Origin: Candidatus Firestonebacteria bacterium RIFOXYA2_FULL_40_8
GTDB lineage: Bacteria; Oederibacteriota; D2-FULL-39-29
DNA: 22,346 nt
NCBI GenBank assembly: GCA_001778355.1
Contig: MFGS01000188.1
Location: 327 to 22,672 of the forward strand
Direction: 5' to 3'
The first letter of the stretch is position 1; every line of letters begins with the position of its first letter. The translations under genes were made by a program, and so were the position numbers. The notes under the pieces are model-generated. The model did no database searches. It was not told where the DNA came from and saw only the letters and a list, made by a program, of their open reading frames with translations. Below are positions 15,116 to 22,054 of the stretch, piece by piece.

Positions 15116-15718
15116 ATGATTTACTATTTTATTAGACACGGCGAAGGTGCTGCAAACAAAGAAAAGGTGTTTGCGAATGTAAAAGTGAATCCCTCTCTTA
15201 CGGAAACGGGAAAACTTCAGGCGCTTAATATGCAAAAAGTGATGAAAGATACCCCTGTTGAAAGAGTTTACGTCAGCCCTCTTGTAAGAACCAGGGAAAC
15301 TGCGGGTATTATCTTTCCCGGCCAAGAGCTTATTATCGAAGATAACCTGAAAGAAGTATTGGTTGGTAACCTTGACGGAAAGAGCGAAATTGACCCGGTT
15401 AATTGGCAAAAATACATTACCGTTGTTAATTCCTGGGAAAAAGGTGATTTTTCCGCCCGTTATGAAGGCGGGGAGTCAGGCGAAGATGTTAAAGCCAGAA
15501 TAGAAAAAGTATTAGACCTGGCAAATAAAGAATGCAAAGAAAGCGCTGCTTTTATAGGCCATAGTGATATATTTCGAACGTTTTTCTGGCTTTTCTGTGA
15601 AAATCGCGGAAAAACCATGCAAGACAACTACATGAATACGGGCAGGATGACGGTGGTCAAAAAAGAACCCGGCAGTAGTATATATAGAATAGAAGCTTTT
15701 AACGTGACAAAATTATAA
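15116..15718 (+). CDS. Histidine phosphatase superfamily protein (phosphoglycerate mutase-like)
   Basis: A 200 aa branch-1 histidine phosphatase. The catalytic motif R7-H8-G9-E10 supplies the phospho-histidine. The phosphate pocket includes R58/R60 in SPLVRTRETA, the probable acid is E80 in LKEVLVGNLDG, and the second catalytic His is H149 in FIGHSD. All core residues are intact, so it should be an active cytoplasmic phosphatase or mutase. The length and the VLVGNLDG segment fit the broad phosphatase group (cobalamin phosphatase, broad-specificity phosphatases) better than the larger glycolytic mutase GpmA. The substrate cannot be read from the sequence. A weak AAAGG (15101-15105) lies 10 nt before the ATG. 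Repeat arrays flank it on both sides. Confidence 0.88.
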   Translation: MIYYFIRHGEGAANKEKVFANVKVNPSLTETGKLQALNMQKVMKDTPVERVYVSPLVRTRETAGIIFPGQELIIEDNLKEVLVGNLDGKSEIDPVNWQKYITVVNSWEKGDFSARYEGGESGEDVKARIEKVLDLANKECKESAAFIGHSDIFRTFFWLFCENRGKTMQDNYMNTGRMTVVKKEPGSSIYRIEAFNVTKL

Positions 15719-15736
15719 ACCCTAAGAAGAACAATA

Positions 15737-15860
15737 ACTAAGATCAAAGCACTAAGCACTAAAAAGGAAGATGATCAATATAATTACAACGATTTTGTTT
15801 GAAATTTAGTAATTAAGTATTAGTAATTGTTTAGTGCTTAGAATTTAAATCTTAGTGATT
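15737..15860. repeat. Inverted pair of 7 bp tandem arrays (ACTAAGC family)
   Basis: Four heptads in register run from 15737: ACTAAGA, then TCAAAGC at 15744, ACTAAGC at 15751 and ACTAAAA at 15758. About 40 bp later up to eight complementary-strand heptads run from 15805 to 15860, including ATTAGTA at 15819, AGTGCTT at 15833 and AGTGATT at 15854. CTAAGCACTAAA (15752-15763) is exactly inverted at 15830-15841, so the two arrays can pair into a hairpin. Confidence 0.6.
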
Positions 15861-15870
15861 GATTTTATGT

Positions 15871-15911
15871 TTGTATCAGTGGAATCCAGTAGATTTGTAA
15901 TCAGTGGAATC
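15871..15911. repeat. 41 bp dispersed repeat, copy 1 (ATCAGTGGAATC element)
   Basis: The element contains ATCAGTGGAATC twice (15875 and 15900), 25 bp apart. It matches 21964-22004 at 39 of 41 positions. It ends 8 bp before the Shine-Dalgarno of the malic enzyme gene and lies next to the heptad arrays. Confidence 0.85.
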
Positions 15912-15930
15912 TATTTCGAAGGAGGATGTT

Positions 15931-17316
15931 ATGGAACGCACACATCAGCATTTTGAAAATACTTCGGTAAAGTACGCGGATATGGTAATAAAGACCCTCC
16001 GGGTCCGGATAGAGGATGTACCGGGGAATCTGGGGAAGGTTGCAACAGCTATAGGTAAAAGCGGGGCGCTTCTTGGAGATATATGCACTCACCACGTCGA
16101 CAGTCATTTTTTGACCAGGGATATTACTGTTTTTGTTAAATCAGAGAAGATGCTCGAGCAGGCGGTTTCTTTTCTTCATCGTCTGAAGAACGTAACAGTA
16201 ATAAAAGTGATAGATGAAGTTTTAAATATGCATCGCGACGGAAAGATAGCCATTACCTCCACCATACCGCTTGATAACCTTGCGGATCTCCGGAAAGCAT
16301 ATACTCCCGGGGTTGCCAGCGTCAGCGAACTTATATACCGGCATCCGGAGAAATTTTACGACTACACATATGTAGGAAATACTATTTGCATAGTGACTAA
16401 CGGGACCGCTGTACTCGGGCTCGGTAACATCGGAGTAAAAGCCGCCATGCCTGTTATGGAAGGAAAAGCGGTGCTTCTAAAGAAATTTTCTGATGTAAAT
16501 GCAATTCCGATACTTATTGATTCAAAAGACCCTGATGTGATAGTGAACGCAGTCCTGGCAATTGCCCCTTCTTTTGGCGCTATTCAGCTCGAAGATATAA
16601 AAGCTCCGGAGTGTTTCGAAATAGAAAGAAGATTGATGGAAAAACTTGATAAACCGGTGTTTCACGACGATCAGCACGGAACCGCAGTCGTAACGCTTGC
16701 GGCGATGATGAATGCTTTAAAACTCCTTAAAAAAGACAAGAAAAAAGTTAAAGTGATGATAAACGGAGCAGGTGCTGCCGGTATTGCAATCTGCCGCCTT
16801 CTTATGGGGTGGGGTATAAAAAATGTCGTTCTTTGCGATACAGACGGGGCTATATATAATGGAAGAGAGAAAAATATGAACAGTATTAAGGAAGAGATGG
16901 CAAAAACAACCAATCTGAAGAAAGAAAAAGGTGTTCTCAAAGATATTATTAAAGGAAAAGACGTATTTATCGGTGTTTCCGGTCCGAATCTTGTTTCCCC
17001 GGCGATGATCAAATCAATGAATAAAAACGCCGTTTGTTTTGCCCTTGCAAATCCCATTCCGGAGATATTCCCGAAAGATGCGATAAAAGCAGGTGCGGCT
17101 CTTGCTCTTGACGGACGTTCTTTAAATAATGCCTTAGCATTCCCGGGTATCTTCAAAGGCGCTTTAAAAGCCAGAGCAAAAGCAATTACTTTAGGCATGA
17201 AAATAGCCGCCGCAAAAGCCATTGCCAAAGAAGCCAAAAAAGGCGAATTAGTCCCGAATCAGCTGGATTTAAAGGTCCATCACGCAGTTACAAAAGCAGT
17301 AATGGAAGCAGTGTGA
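15931..17316 (+). CDS. NAD(P)-dependent malic enzyme with N-terminal ACT domain
   Basis: The enzyme oxidatively decarboxylates malate to pyruvate, linking the C4 acid pool to pyruvate and supplying reduced NAD(P). The 461 aa product has a small-molecule-binding ACT domain (about residues 18-95, beginning KTLRVRIEDVPGNLGKVATA), which suggests allosteric control. It then has a standard bacterial malic enzyme core: Y124 in KAYTPGVA, the K170/K179 region of GNIGVKAAMPVMEGK, metal ligands E221/D222 in LEDIKAP and D246/D247 in FHDDQHGTA, and the nucleotide-binding NGAGAAG (278-284). ATG 15931 is chosen because a perfect AAGGAGG (15919-15925) is 5 nt upstream. In-frame GTG 15904 lies in the 41 bp repeat. 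The cofactor preference cannot be called. Repeat-rich gaps on both sides suggest its own transcript. Confidence 0.95.
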   Translation: MERTHQHFENTSVKYADMVIKTLRVRIEDVPGNLGKVATAIGKSGALLGDICTHHVDSHFLTRDITVFVKSEKMLEQAVSFLHRLKNVTVIKVIDEVLNMHRDGKIAITSTIPLDNLADLRKAYTPGVASVSELIYRHPEKFYDYTYVGNTICIVTNGTAVLGLGNIGVKAAMPVMEGKAVLLKKFSDVNAIPILIDSKDPDVIVNAVLAIAPSFGAIQLEDIKAPECFEIERRLMEKLDKPVFHDDQHGTAVVTLAAMMNALKLLKKDKKKVKVMINGAGAAGIAICRLLMGWGIKNVVLCDTDGAIYNGREKNMNSIKEEMAKTTNLKKEKGVLKDIIKGKDVFIGVSGPNLVSPAMIKSMNKNAVCFALANPIPEIFPKDAIKAGAALALDGRSLNNALAFPGIFKGALKARAKAITLGMKIAAAKAIAKEAKKGELVPNQLDLKVHHAVTKAVMEAV

Positions 17317-17324
17317 AACAGACG

Positions 17325-17560
17325 CTTAGAGGGTTGGATGGTTAGAGGTTTAGCAAGTACGTTGAGCGATAGCGAAATCCGCCAACGCTTTGTGGCGGAA
17401 AGTACGAACTATCCGCCTTCAGGCCCGCCAATTGGCGAGGTCTCGCTTAAGGCGGACGAGATCTCACCGAAGGTGGACAAAGTACAAAGTGAAAGCTTTA
17501 CAAAATGAATAATAACACCCTAATATAAACTTCGTACTTTGTACCTTGTACTTCGTACTT
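17325..17560. repeat. Mosaic repeat region with hairpin modules and a 7 bp tandem array
   Basis: The roughly 300 bp gap before the HD-GYP gene is almost all repeat. A G-rich array (17325-17352) comes first, including the stretch 17334-17356 related to 14964-14987. Next are hairpin TCCGCCA/TGGCGGA (17378-17399) and an outer inverted pair TCCGCCTT/AAGGCGGA (17412-17456) enclosing the palindrome CGCCAATTGGCG (17426-17437). Last is a four-unit heptad array: CTTCGTA at 17530, CTTTGTA at 17537, CCTTGTA at 17544 and CTTCGTA at 17551. An inverted GTACAAAG near 17478 can pair with the array. Confidence 0.65.
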
Positions 17561-17575
17561 GCAATTGAATCGCTT

Positions 17576-17605
17576 TTCACATTGTATTACAAAGAGGTAT
17601 ATAGT
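17576..17605 (+). promoter_or_regulatory. Possible sigma-70 promoter of the HD-GYP gene
   Basis: TTCACA (17576-17581), an 18 bp spacer and TATAGT (17600-17605) match 5 of 6 bases in each hexamer. Transcription would start about 7 nt before the chosen ATG. This is weak evidence in AT-rich DNA. Confidence 0.25.
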
Positions 17606-17618
17606 AATATACGATAAT

Positions 17619-18836
17619 ATGGACGAGAAAAACTTTCAGGAAATATTAGATATAGGGATAGCGCTTTCAAGCGAGCATGACCTTTCCAAGCTTTTGGATA
17701 AAATACTTTCAAAGGCGCAGGAGGTCACGGGAGCTGACGGAGGCTCTATTTACCTTGTAAATAAAGACAAAATGATATTTAAGGCCAGCCGTAATAAAAC
17801 TCTCCTTGAGAAATTTGGTCCGGAAAAAATGAAAGAAATAGTAAAGACTTTCGTGATACCGGTTACCAAGAAAAGTATGGCGGGGTATACGGTAGTTACG
17901 GGAAAACTCCTTAATATTCCCAATGTTAAAAATATTCCTTCTTCAGCAGATTACAGCTATGACCCTACTTTTGACAAAAAATACGGGTACGATACGGTCT
18001 CCATGCTTGTTATTCCTATGATTAACAGGGAAGGAGAGGTTACCGGAGTGTTACAGCTTATTAATTCAATGGAAAACGGCAAACCCGTTGCTTTTAAAAC
18101 TTCTCACGAGAAGATCATCTCATCTTTCTCTTCCCAGGCGGCAATCTCTATTACAAATGCGGAACTGAATGAAGACCTGAAAAATGCCCATTTTGACACA
18201 ATATTCCGCCTTTCTGAGGCGGCAGAGTACAGAGATAAGGAAACAGCAAATCATATTAAAAGGGTGAGCCATTACTCCCGTCTTCTTTCCGAAAAACTCG
18301 GGTGCGGTCCTGATGCTTGCGAACTCATATTCTGGTCGTCGCCCATGCATGATATCGGAAAGCTCGGAATTCCGGATGCAATTTTACAAAAACCCGGGCC
18401 TTTAACGCCGGAAGAAAGAGCGGTAATGGAACAGCATACTGTTATAGGTGCTTTAGTACTTAAAGACTCTCCCATTCCCGTAATTGCAAAATCCAGGATT
18501 GTCGCGCTTACTCATCATGAAAAATATGACGGCACCGGTTACCCGCAAAAAATAAAAGGCGAGGATATTCCATTGGAAGGTCGGATCGTGGCGCTTGCCG
18601 ATGTTTACGACGCGCTTTCCAGTAAAAGAGTTTACAAGCCGCCGATGCCCGAAGAAAAAGTTATATCTATTCTGAAAGAAGGGAAGGGTACGCATTTTGA
18701 CCCCGTACTTATAGATTTACTTCTTGAAAGTATGAAAAAGATCGCGGAAATAAAAGAAGAGTTTTCCGATAAAGAAAGTGATTATGACAAGTTTTCAGGG
18801 ATCAAAACAGCAGATTTAAAGAATTTATTGCAATAA
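17619..18836 (+). CDS. GAF and HD-GYP domain protein (probable c-di-GMP phosphodiesterase)
   Basis: The 405 aa product has an N-terminal GAF sensor domain (about residues 15-180) and a C-terminal HD-GYP domain (about 190-375). HD-GYP enzymes hydrolyse the second messenger c-di-GMP with a metal centre. The hallmarks are present: H212 in ANHIKRV, H244-D245 in MHDIGKLGIPD, the paired H299-H300 leading to Y-D-G-T-G-Y-P (303-309), and D328 in ALADVYDAL. There is no membrane segment, so it probably senses a cytoplasmic ligand. ATG 17619 is preferred over TTG 17559 because the TTG lies in the heptad array. No clear Shine-Dalgarno precedes either start, so the start is uncertain. The next gene follows after 11 bp and its Shine-Dalgarno abuts this stop, so the two are likely co-transcribed. 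Confidence 0.93.
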   Translation: MDEKNFQEILDIGIALSSEHDLSKLLDKILSKAQEVTGADGGSIYLVNKDKMIFKASRNKTLLEKFGPEKMKEIVKTFVIPVTKKSMAGYTVVTGKLLNIPNVKNIPSSADYSYDPTFDKKYGYDTVSMLVIPMINREGEVTGVLQLINSMENGKPVAFKTSHEKIISSFSSQAAISITNAELNEDLKNAHFDTIFRLSEAAEYRDKETANHIKRVSHYSRLLSEKLGCGPDACELIFWSSPMHDIGKLGIPDAILQKPGPLTPEERAVMEQHTVIGALVLKDSPIPVIAKSRIVALTHHEKYDGTGYPQKIKGEDIPLEGRIVALADVYDALSSKRVYKPPMPEEKVISILKEGKGTHFDPVLIDLLLESMKKIAEIKEEFSDKESDYDKFSGIKTADLKNLLQ

Positions 18837-18847
18837 GGGAGACAAAT

Positions 18848-20089
18848 ATGAAACCGGTAAAAGCGATAATAATTGGAGCAGGCGGAAGAGGCGGAACATA
18901 CGCGAGTTATGCTCTGGCGTATCCTGAGGAGATGGAAGTAGTAGGTGTTGCCGAACCCAGAGAGGATTTTCTTAAGCTCTTTTTGAAAGGGCATAACATT
19001 GAAAAAAAATACATCTTTAAGACGTGGGAAGACGTATTTAAACTTAAAAAATTCGCGGATGCGGTTATAATCTGCACGAAAGACGATATGCATTTTGCGC
19101 CTTCCGTGGCGGCGTTAAAAAAAGGCTATCATATACTTCTGGAAAAACCTATGGCGCCGAAAGCCGCTGAATGTAAAATAATGACGGCGCTTTCAAAAAA
19201 ACATAAAAAAATATTCGGACTTTGCCACGTTTTAAGATATACCAATTTCTATAAAACCGTTAAAAAAATAGTGGACTCCGGGGAGATCGGCGAAATAATG
19301 ACGATCGAACATATCGAACCGGTACAGCACTGGCATATGGACCATAGTTTTGTCAGGGGTAACTGGAGAAATACAAAATTTGCCGCACCGATGATCCTGG
19401 CTAAATCCTGCCACGATCTGGATATTATCCGCTGGATAATGGGAAAAAAATGCACTAAGGTTGCCTCTTTTGGTTCGCTGAGTTACTACCGGAAGGAAAA
19501 TGCGCCGAAGGGAAGCACCTTAAGATGTACGGATGGTTGCGCAGTGGAAAAAGAGTGTCCGCATTCGGCAATTAAATTATATATGGATATGAAGAAAGAT
19601 TACTGGCCGGTTTCTATGATTTCCGTGGACCTTTCAAAAGAAGGCAGATTAAAAGCCCTTAAAGAAGGGCCTTATGGCAGATGTGTTTACAGATGTGATA
19701 ACAATGTGGTGGATCATCAGGTTGTATCAATGGAGTTCGAAGGTAATGCCACGGCGTCGTTCACTCTCTCCGGTTTTTGCGCGGGACTAACGGAAAGAAG
19801 AATGAGAATAATGGGAACAAAAGGCGAGCTTATCGGGGATTCCAGACATATAAATGTCGCTAACTTTAATGGGGACAAAAAAATAACTTATGATACCACG
19901 GCAACAGGATGGAACGCGGGGAGCGGGCACGGAGGCGGGGATTTTGGCCTTATGAAAGATTTTATAAACGCAGTAAGGCACAACAATCCAAAATTACTTT
20001 CTTCCTCAATAGAAGCGTCGCTTGACAGCCACTTGATAGGTTTTGCCGCGGAAAAAAGCAGAAAAGAAAGTAAAACTGTAATTTTATAA
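18848..20089 (+). CDS. Gfo/Idh/MocA family oxidoreductase with Cys-rich insert
   Basis: A 413 aa NAD(P)-dependent sugar dehydrogenase-like protein. The Rossmann domain (about residues 1-125) begins IIIGAGGRGG and carries the family motif E99-K100-P101, whose Lys is usual for catalysis. The C-terminal domain has the active-site segment KSCHDLDIIRW (H189, D190). An insert and the segment after it hold C227, C231, C237, C279 and C283, in a pattern (CTDGC, ECPHSA, YGRCVYRCDNNVVDHQ) I recall from a subgroup of the family, possibly a metal site. It probably oxidises or reduces a sugar or inositol. The Shine-Dalgarno AGGGAG (18836-18841) is 6 nt before the ATG. A second family member starts at 22055, suggesting a carbohydrate locus. 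Confidence 0.9.
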   Translation: MKPVKAIIIGAGGRGGTYASYALAYPEEMEVVGVAEPREDFLKLFLKGHNIEKKYIFKTWEDVFKLKKFADAVIICTKDDMHFAPSVAALKKGYHILLEKPMAPKAAECKIMTALSKKHKKIFGLCHVLRYTNFYKTVKKIVDSGEIGEIMTIEHIEPVQHWHMDHSFVRGNWRNTKFAAPMILAKSCHDLDIIRWIMGKKCTKVASFGSLSYYRKENAPKGSTLRCTDGCAVEKECPHSAIKLYMDMKKDYWPVSMISVDLSKEGRLKALKEGPYGRCVYRCDNNVVDHQVVSMEFEGNATASFTLSGFCAGLTERRMRIMGTKGELIGDSRHINVANFNGDKKITYDTTATGWNAGSGHGGGDFGLMKDFINAVRHNNPKLLSSSIEASLDSHLIGFAAEKSRKESKTVIL

Positions 20090-20103
20090 AAAATTAATTA
20101 TAG

Positions 20104-20160
20104 TTGTCATTGCGCTTGTCCGCCTCGGGCGGGAGACTGCTTTACGGTCGAAGCAATCTC
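20104..20160. repeat. 57 bp palindrome-like repeat (TTGTCATTGCG ... AAGCAATCTC)
   Basis: The element begins TTGTCATTGCG and ends AAGCAATCTC. ATTGC/GCAAT and CTT/AAG pair imperfectly at its ends. In its middle is a small hairpin CCGCC/GGCGG, the same type of module as in the 17378-17456 region. It ends 10 bp before the next gene's Shine-Dalgarno. Confidence 0.6.
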
Positions 20161-20186
20161 AATTTTTCAAAAGGAAGGAAAATACT

Positions 20187-21887
20187 TTGAACTTAAGAAA
20201 TATTCTTAAAAGCCGTATGTTTTTGGCGGTAGTGGCACTCTTAGCTTTAATTGTTATTTTTATAGGAGTAAAAAGCTTACTGCCAACCGCGCAGGAAAAA
20301 GAGTTCTGTGTAAAATTGAATGAACTTGCGGAAAAACGCCTTATCAAAAGCGTTTATGATGAAGCCGGGGAGAAAATAGATTTTTACTCTCTGGACAAAG
20401 GCTTTTCAAAAAGGGTGGTGTTCTCTCTTTCCGAAGACGAGAGCAAACCCGCAGAAATATATTCCGCCAAGCTGAAAGTTAACCGTGCCGGCGTGATTAG
20501 AAAAGTAAAAGGCATTGTTAACCTCTCAAAGACCCCTGACGCCGAAGAGGGCGTTTATGATGTGCAAAACGGCTGGGTGGCTTTCGCAACCTCCATGGGG
20601 GCAAATTTCCAATCGGTGACCACGGTCAGAACTTCCGGAAGCTACAAAAAGCTATTTGTCTTTAAACCCAGCGTAAAAAAATTACAGCTGGCCTGGGAGC
20701 CGAAGGGCTTTAAGCTGGCGATTAACTATACGCTAAAGGATTTAAAAAAAGAAATATTTATCGATCCGATAAAAGGGAGTACTTCGGCGGCGGCGGAAGA
20801 GTTGAAATACTCTCCGGAAGTTAAAGGCGAAGAAAGCTGGATTGCCACCTGTGTAAATTTTGGCAGGGGTATATTAGGGGCGGAGTTTGTCGGCAACACG
20901 GAAGCCGTTTTCTTTTCGATAAAGGATTGGTTCGACAGTCTTTCGTATTCTCTCGGCAGATTTTTTAGCGGGAACAAAAAAGATTTTAAAGAAGGGGCCG
21001 GCACGTCGGCATTAAAAAATATTGAACCGGTAATTAAAAATGATGTTTTAAAGGGTGAAGGTATCTGGACTACGGAAGGCCTTCCTTTGGGCGATGAAAA
21101 AAATCACCCGCTTCTTGCCCGGACTATTTACAGGCCCGATCCGGAGCGGCCTTATGCACTGGTGGATCTTCTATATATAGATGCCGATCAGGTGGAGTTT
21201 TTACCTGTCGGAGGGACCATACATCCTATTTCCACAACCGGAATAAAAGGAAAAGGAATTATCCCGCCGGATGATGATGCCAGGGTAAGAGCGCTTCTTG
21301 CTTTCTCCGGGGGATTCCAGGCGGTTCATGGTTCATACGGAATGATGATAGACGGCGATGTTCTCCTGCCCGCTATTAAGGATATTGAAACTCTTGCGAT
21401 GTACGCCGACGGTTCCATAAATATTGGGGTCTGGGGAGACGATATAAAGGAAACCACTTCCCTTGTTTCTTACAGGCAAAACTTAAAACCTTTAATAAGA
21501 CGTGGGCTCTTTAACGACAAAAACAGATACTGGGGGCTTTCGGCGGATAAAAACAAAAGTATTTACGTCTGGCGTACGGGATTTGGGATAACTAAAAACA
21601 AAAAAGCGGTTTTCGCAATAGGTAATTCCGTTTCTGCGTATACCCTTGCAAAAGCAATGCTTGCCGCCGGTGTCGAAGAAGCCATGCATCTGGATATGAA
21701 CCTCATTAACGTCGCCTGTGAAGTGTACACCCCCGAAAAAGACGAAAAAGGCGCCTATAAGAGAGCCAAAACCGGAGAAATCCTTATAAAAGCATCTCAT
21801 TTAAACGACAGGCTTTACGGTGTCCCCGGCCGTTACATAAAGCCCCACACCAGGGATTTTATATACGTTTCGAAGAGAAAGAAATGA
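20187..21887 (+). CDS. Membrane-anchored phosphodiester glycosidase (NAGPA)-like protein
   Basis: The 566 aa product has one N-terminal membrane segment (about residues 11-29) and a long extracytoplasmic part. The C-terminal about 250 residues resemble the phosphodiester glycosidase domain (NAGPA/DUF2233-type). F373-S-G-G-F377 resembles the usual FNGGF, followed by the MMIDGDVLLP strand pair. M500-H-L-D503-M-N505 sits where the family usually has an LDGGGS-type motif. The Asp is kept but the glycines are not, so activity is uncertain. The family removes or modifies sugar-1-phosphodiester groups on polymers or glycans. TTG is chosen as start because AAGGAAGG (20171-20178) is well spaced from it; an in-frame ATG at 20217 would shorten the anchor. 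It lies between two Gfo/Idh/MocA genes, consistent with envelope glycan or sugar metabolism. Confidence 0.75.
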   Translation: MNLRNILKSRMFLAVVALLALIVIFIGVKSLLPTAQEKEFCVKLNELAEKRLIKSVYDEAGEKIDFYSLDKGFSKRVVFSLSEDESKPAEIYSAKLKVNRAGVIRKVKGIVNLSKTPDAEEGVYDVQNGWVAFATSMGANFQSVTTVRTSGSYKKLFVFKPSVKKLQLAWEPKGFKLAINYTLKDLKKEIFIDPIKGSTSAAAEELKYSPEVKGEESWIATCVNFGRGILGAEFVGNTEAVFFSIKDWFDSLSYSLGRFFSGNKKDFKEGAGTSALKNIEPVIKNDVLKGEGIWTTEGLPLGDEKNHPLLARTIYRPDPERPYALVDLLYIDADQVEFLPVGGTIHPISTTGIKGKGIIPPDDDARVRALLAFSGGFQAVHGSYGMMIDGDVLLPAIKDIETLAMYADGSINIGVWGDDIKETTSLVSYRQNLKPLIRRGLFNDKNRYWGLSADKNKSIYVWRTGFGITKNKKAVFAIGNSVSAYTLAKAMLAAGVEEAMHLDMNLINVACEVYTPEKDEKGAYKRAKTGEILIKASHLNDRLYGVPGRYIKPHTRDFIYVSKRKK

Positions 21888-21963
21888 GAGAAGCAGCAAG
21901 AACAGTGGAAAAAGTGAGTAAAGCGGGTAAAGTGAAAAAGATAAAAAGTATTTAATCTTTGTC

Positions 21964-22004
21964 TTGTATCAGTGGAATCCTGTAGCTTTGTAATCAGTGG
22001 AATC
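21964..22004. repeat. 41 bp dispersed repeat, copy 2 (ATCAGTGGAATC element)
   Basis: It is identical to 15871-15911 except at two positions (A to T and A to C in the central part). It lies in the 167 bp gap before the last gene, 50 bp upstream of its ATG. As in copy 1, it stands upstream of a gene in the same orientation. The rest of the gap is purine-rich with no recognisable gene. Confidence 0.85.
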
Positions 22005-22054
22005 ATTAGCAAGCACAGCAAGGATGTTTCATAGCAAAGAAAAAAGGAGACTAG

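Noticed and set aside
15904..15930. In-frame GTG start extending the malic enzyme by 9 residues
   Set aside because: The GTG is part of the 41 bp dispersed repeat; the perfect Shine-Dalgarno serves ATG 15931.
16671..17237. 188 aa minus-strand open frame opposite the malic enzyme gene
   Set aside because: Low-complexity Ala/Phe/Ile translation is a shadow of the conserved + strand gene.
17325..17560. Possible CRISPR array in the repeat-rich gap
   Set aside because: Units are 7 bp or nested hairpins with no regular direct repeats of 24-40 bp separated by unique spacers, and no cas genes are present.
17559..17618. In-frame TTG start extending the HD-GYP protein by 20 residues
   Set aside because: The TTG lies at the end of a heptad repeat array, has no Shine-Dalgarno, and the extra residues do not look like a conserved N-terminus.
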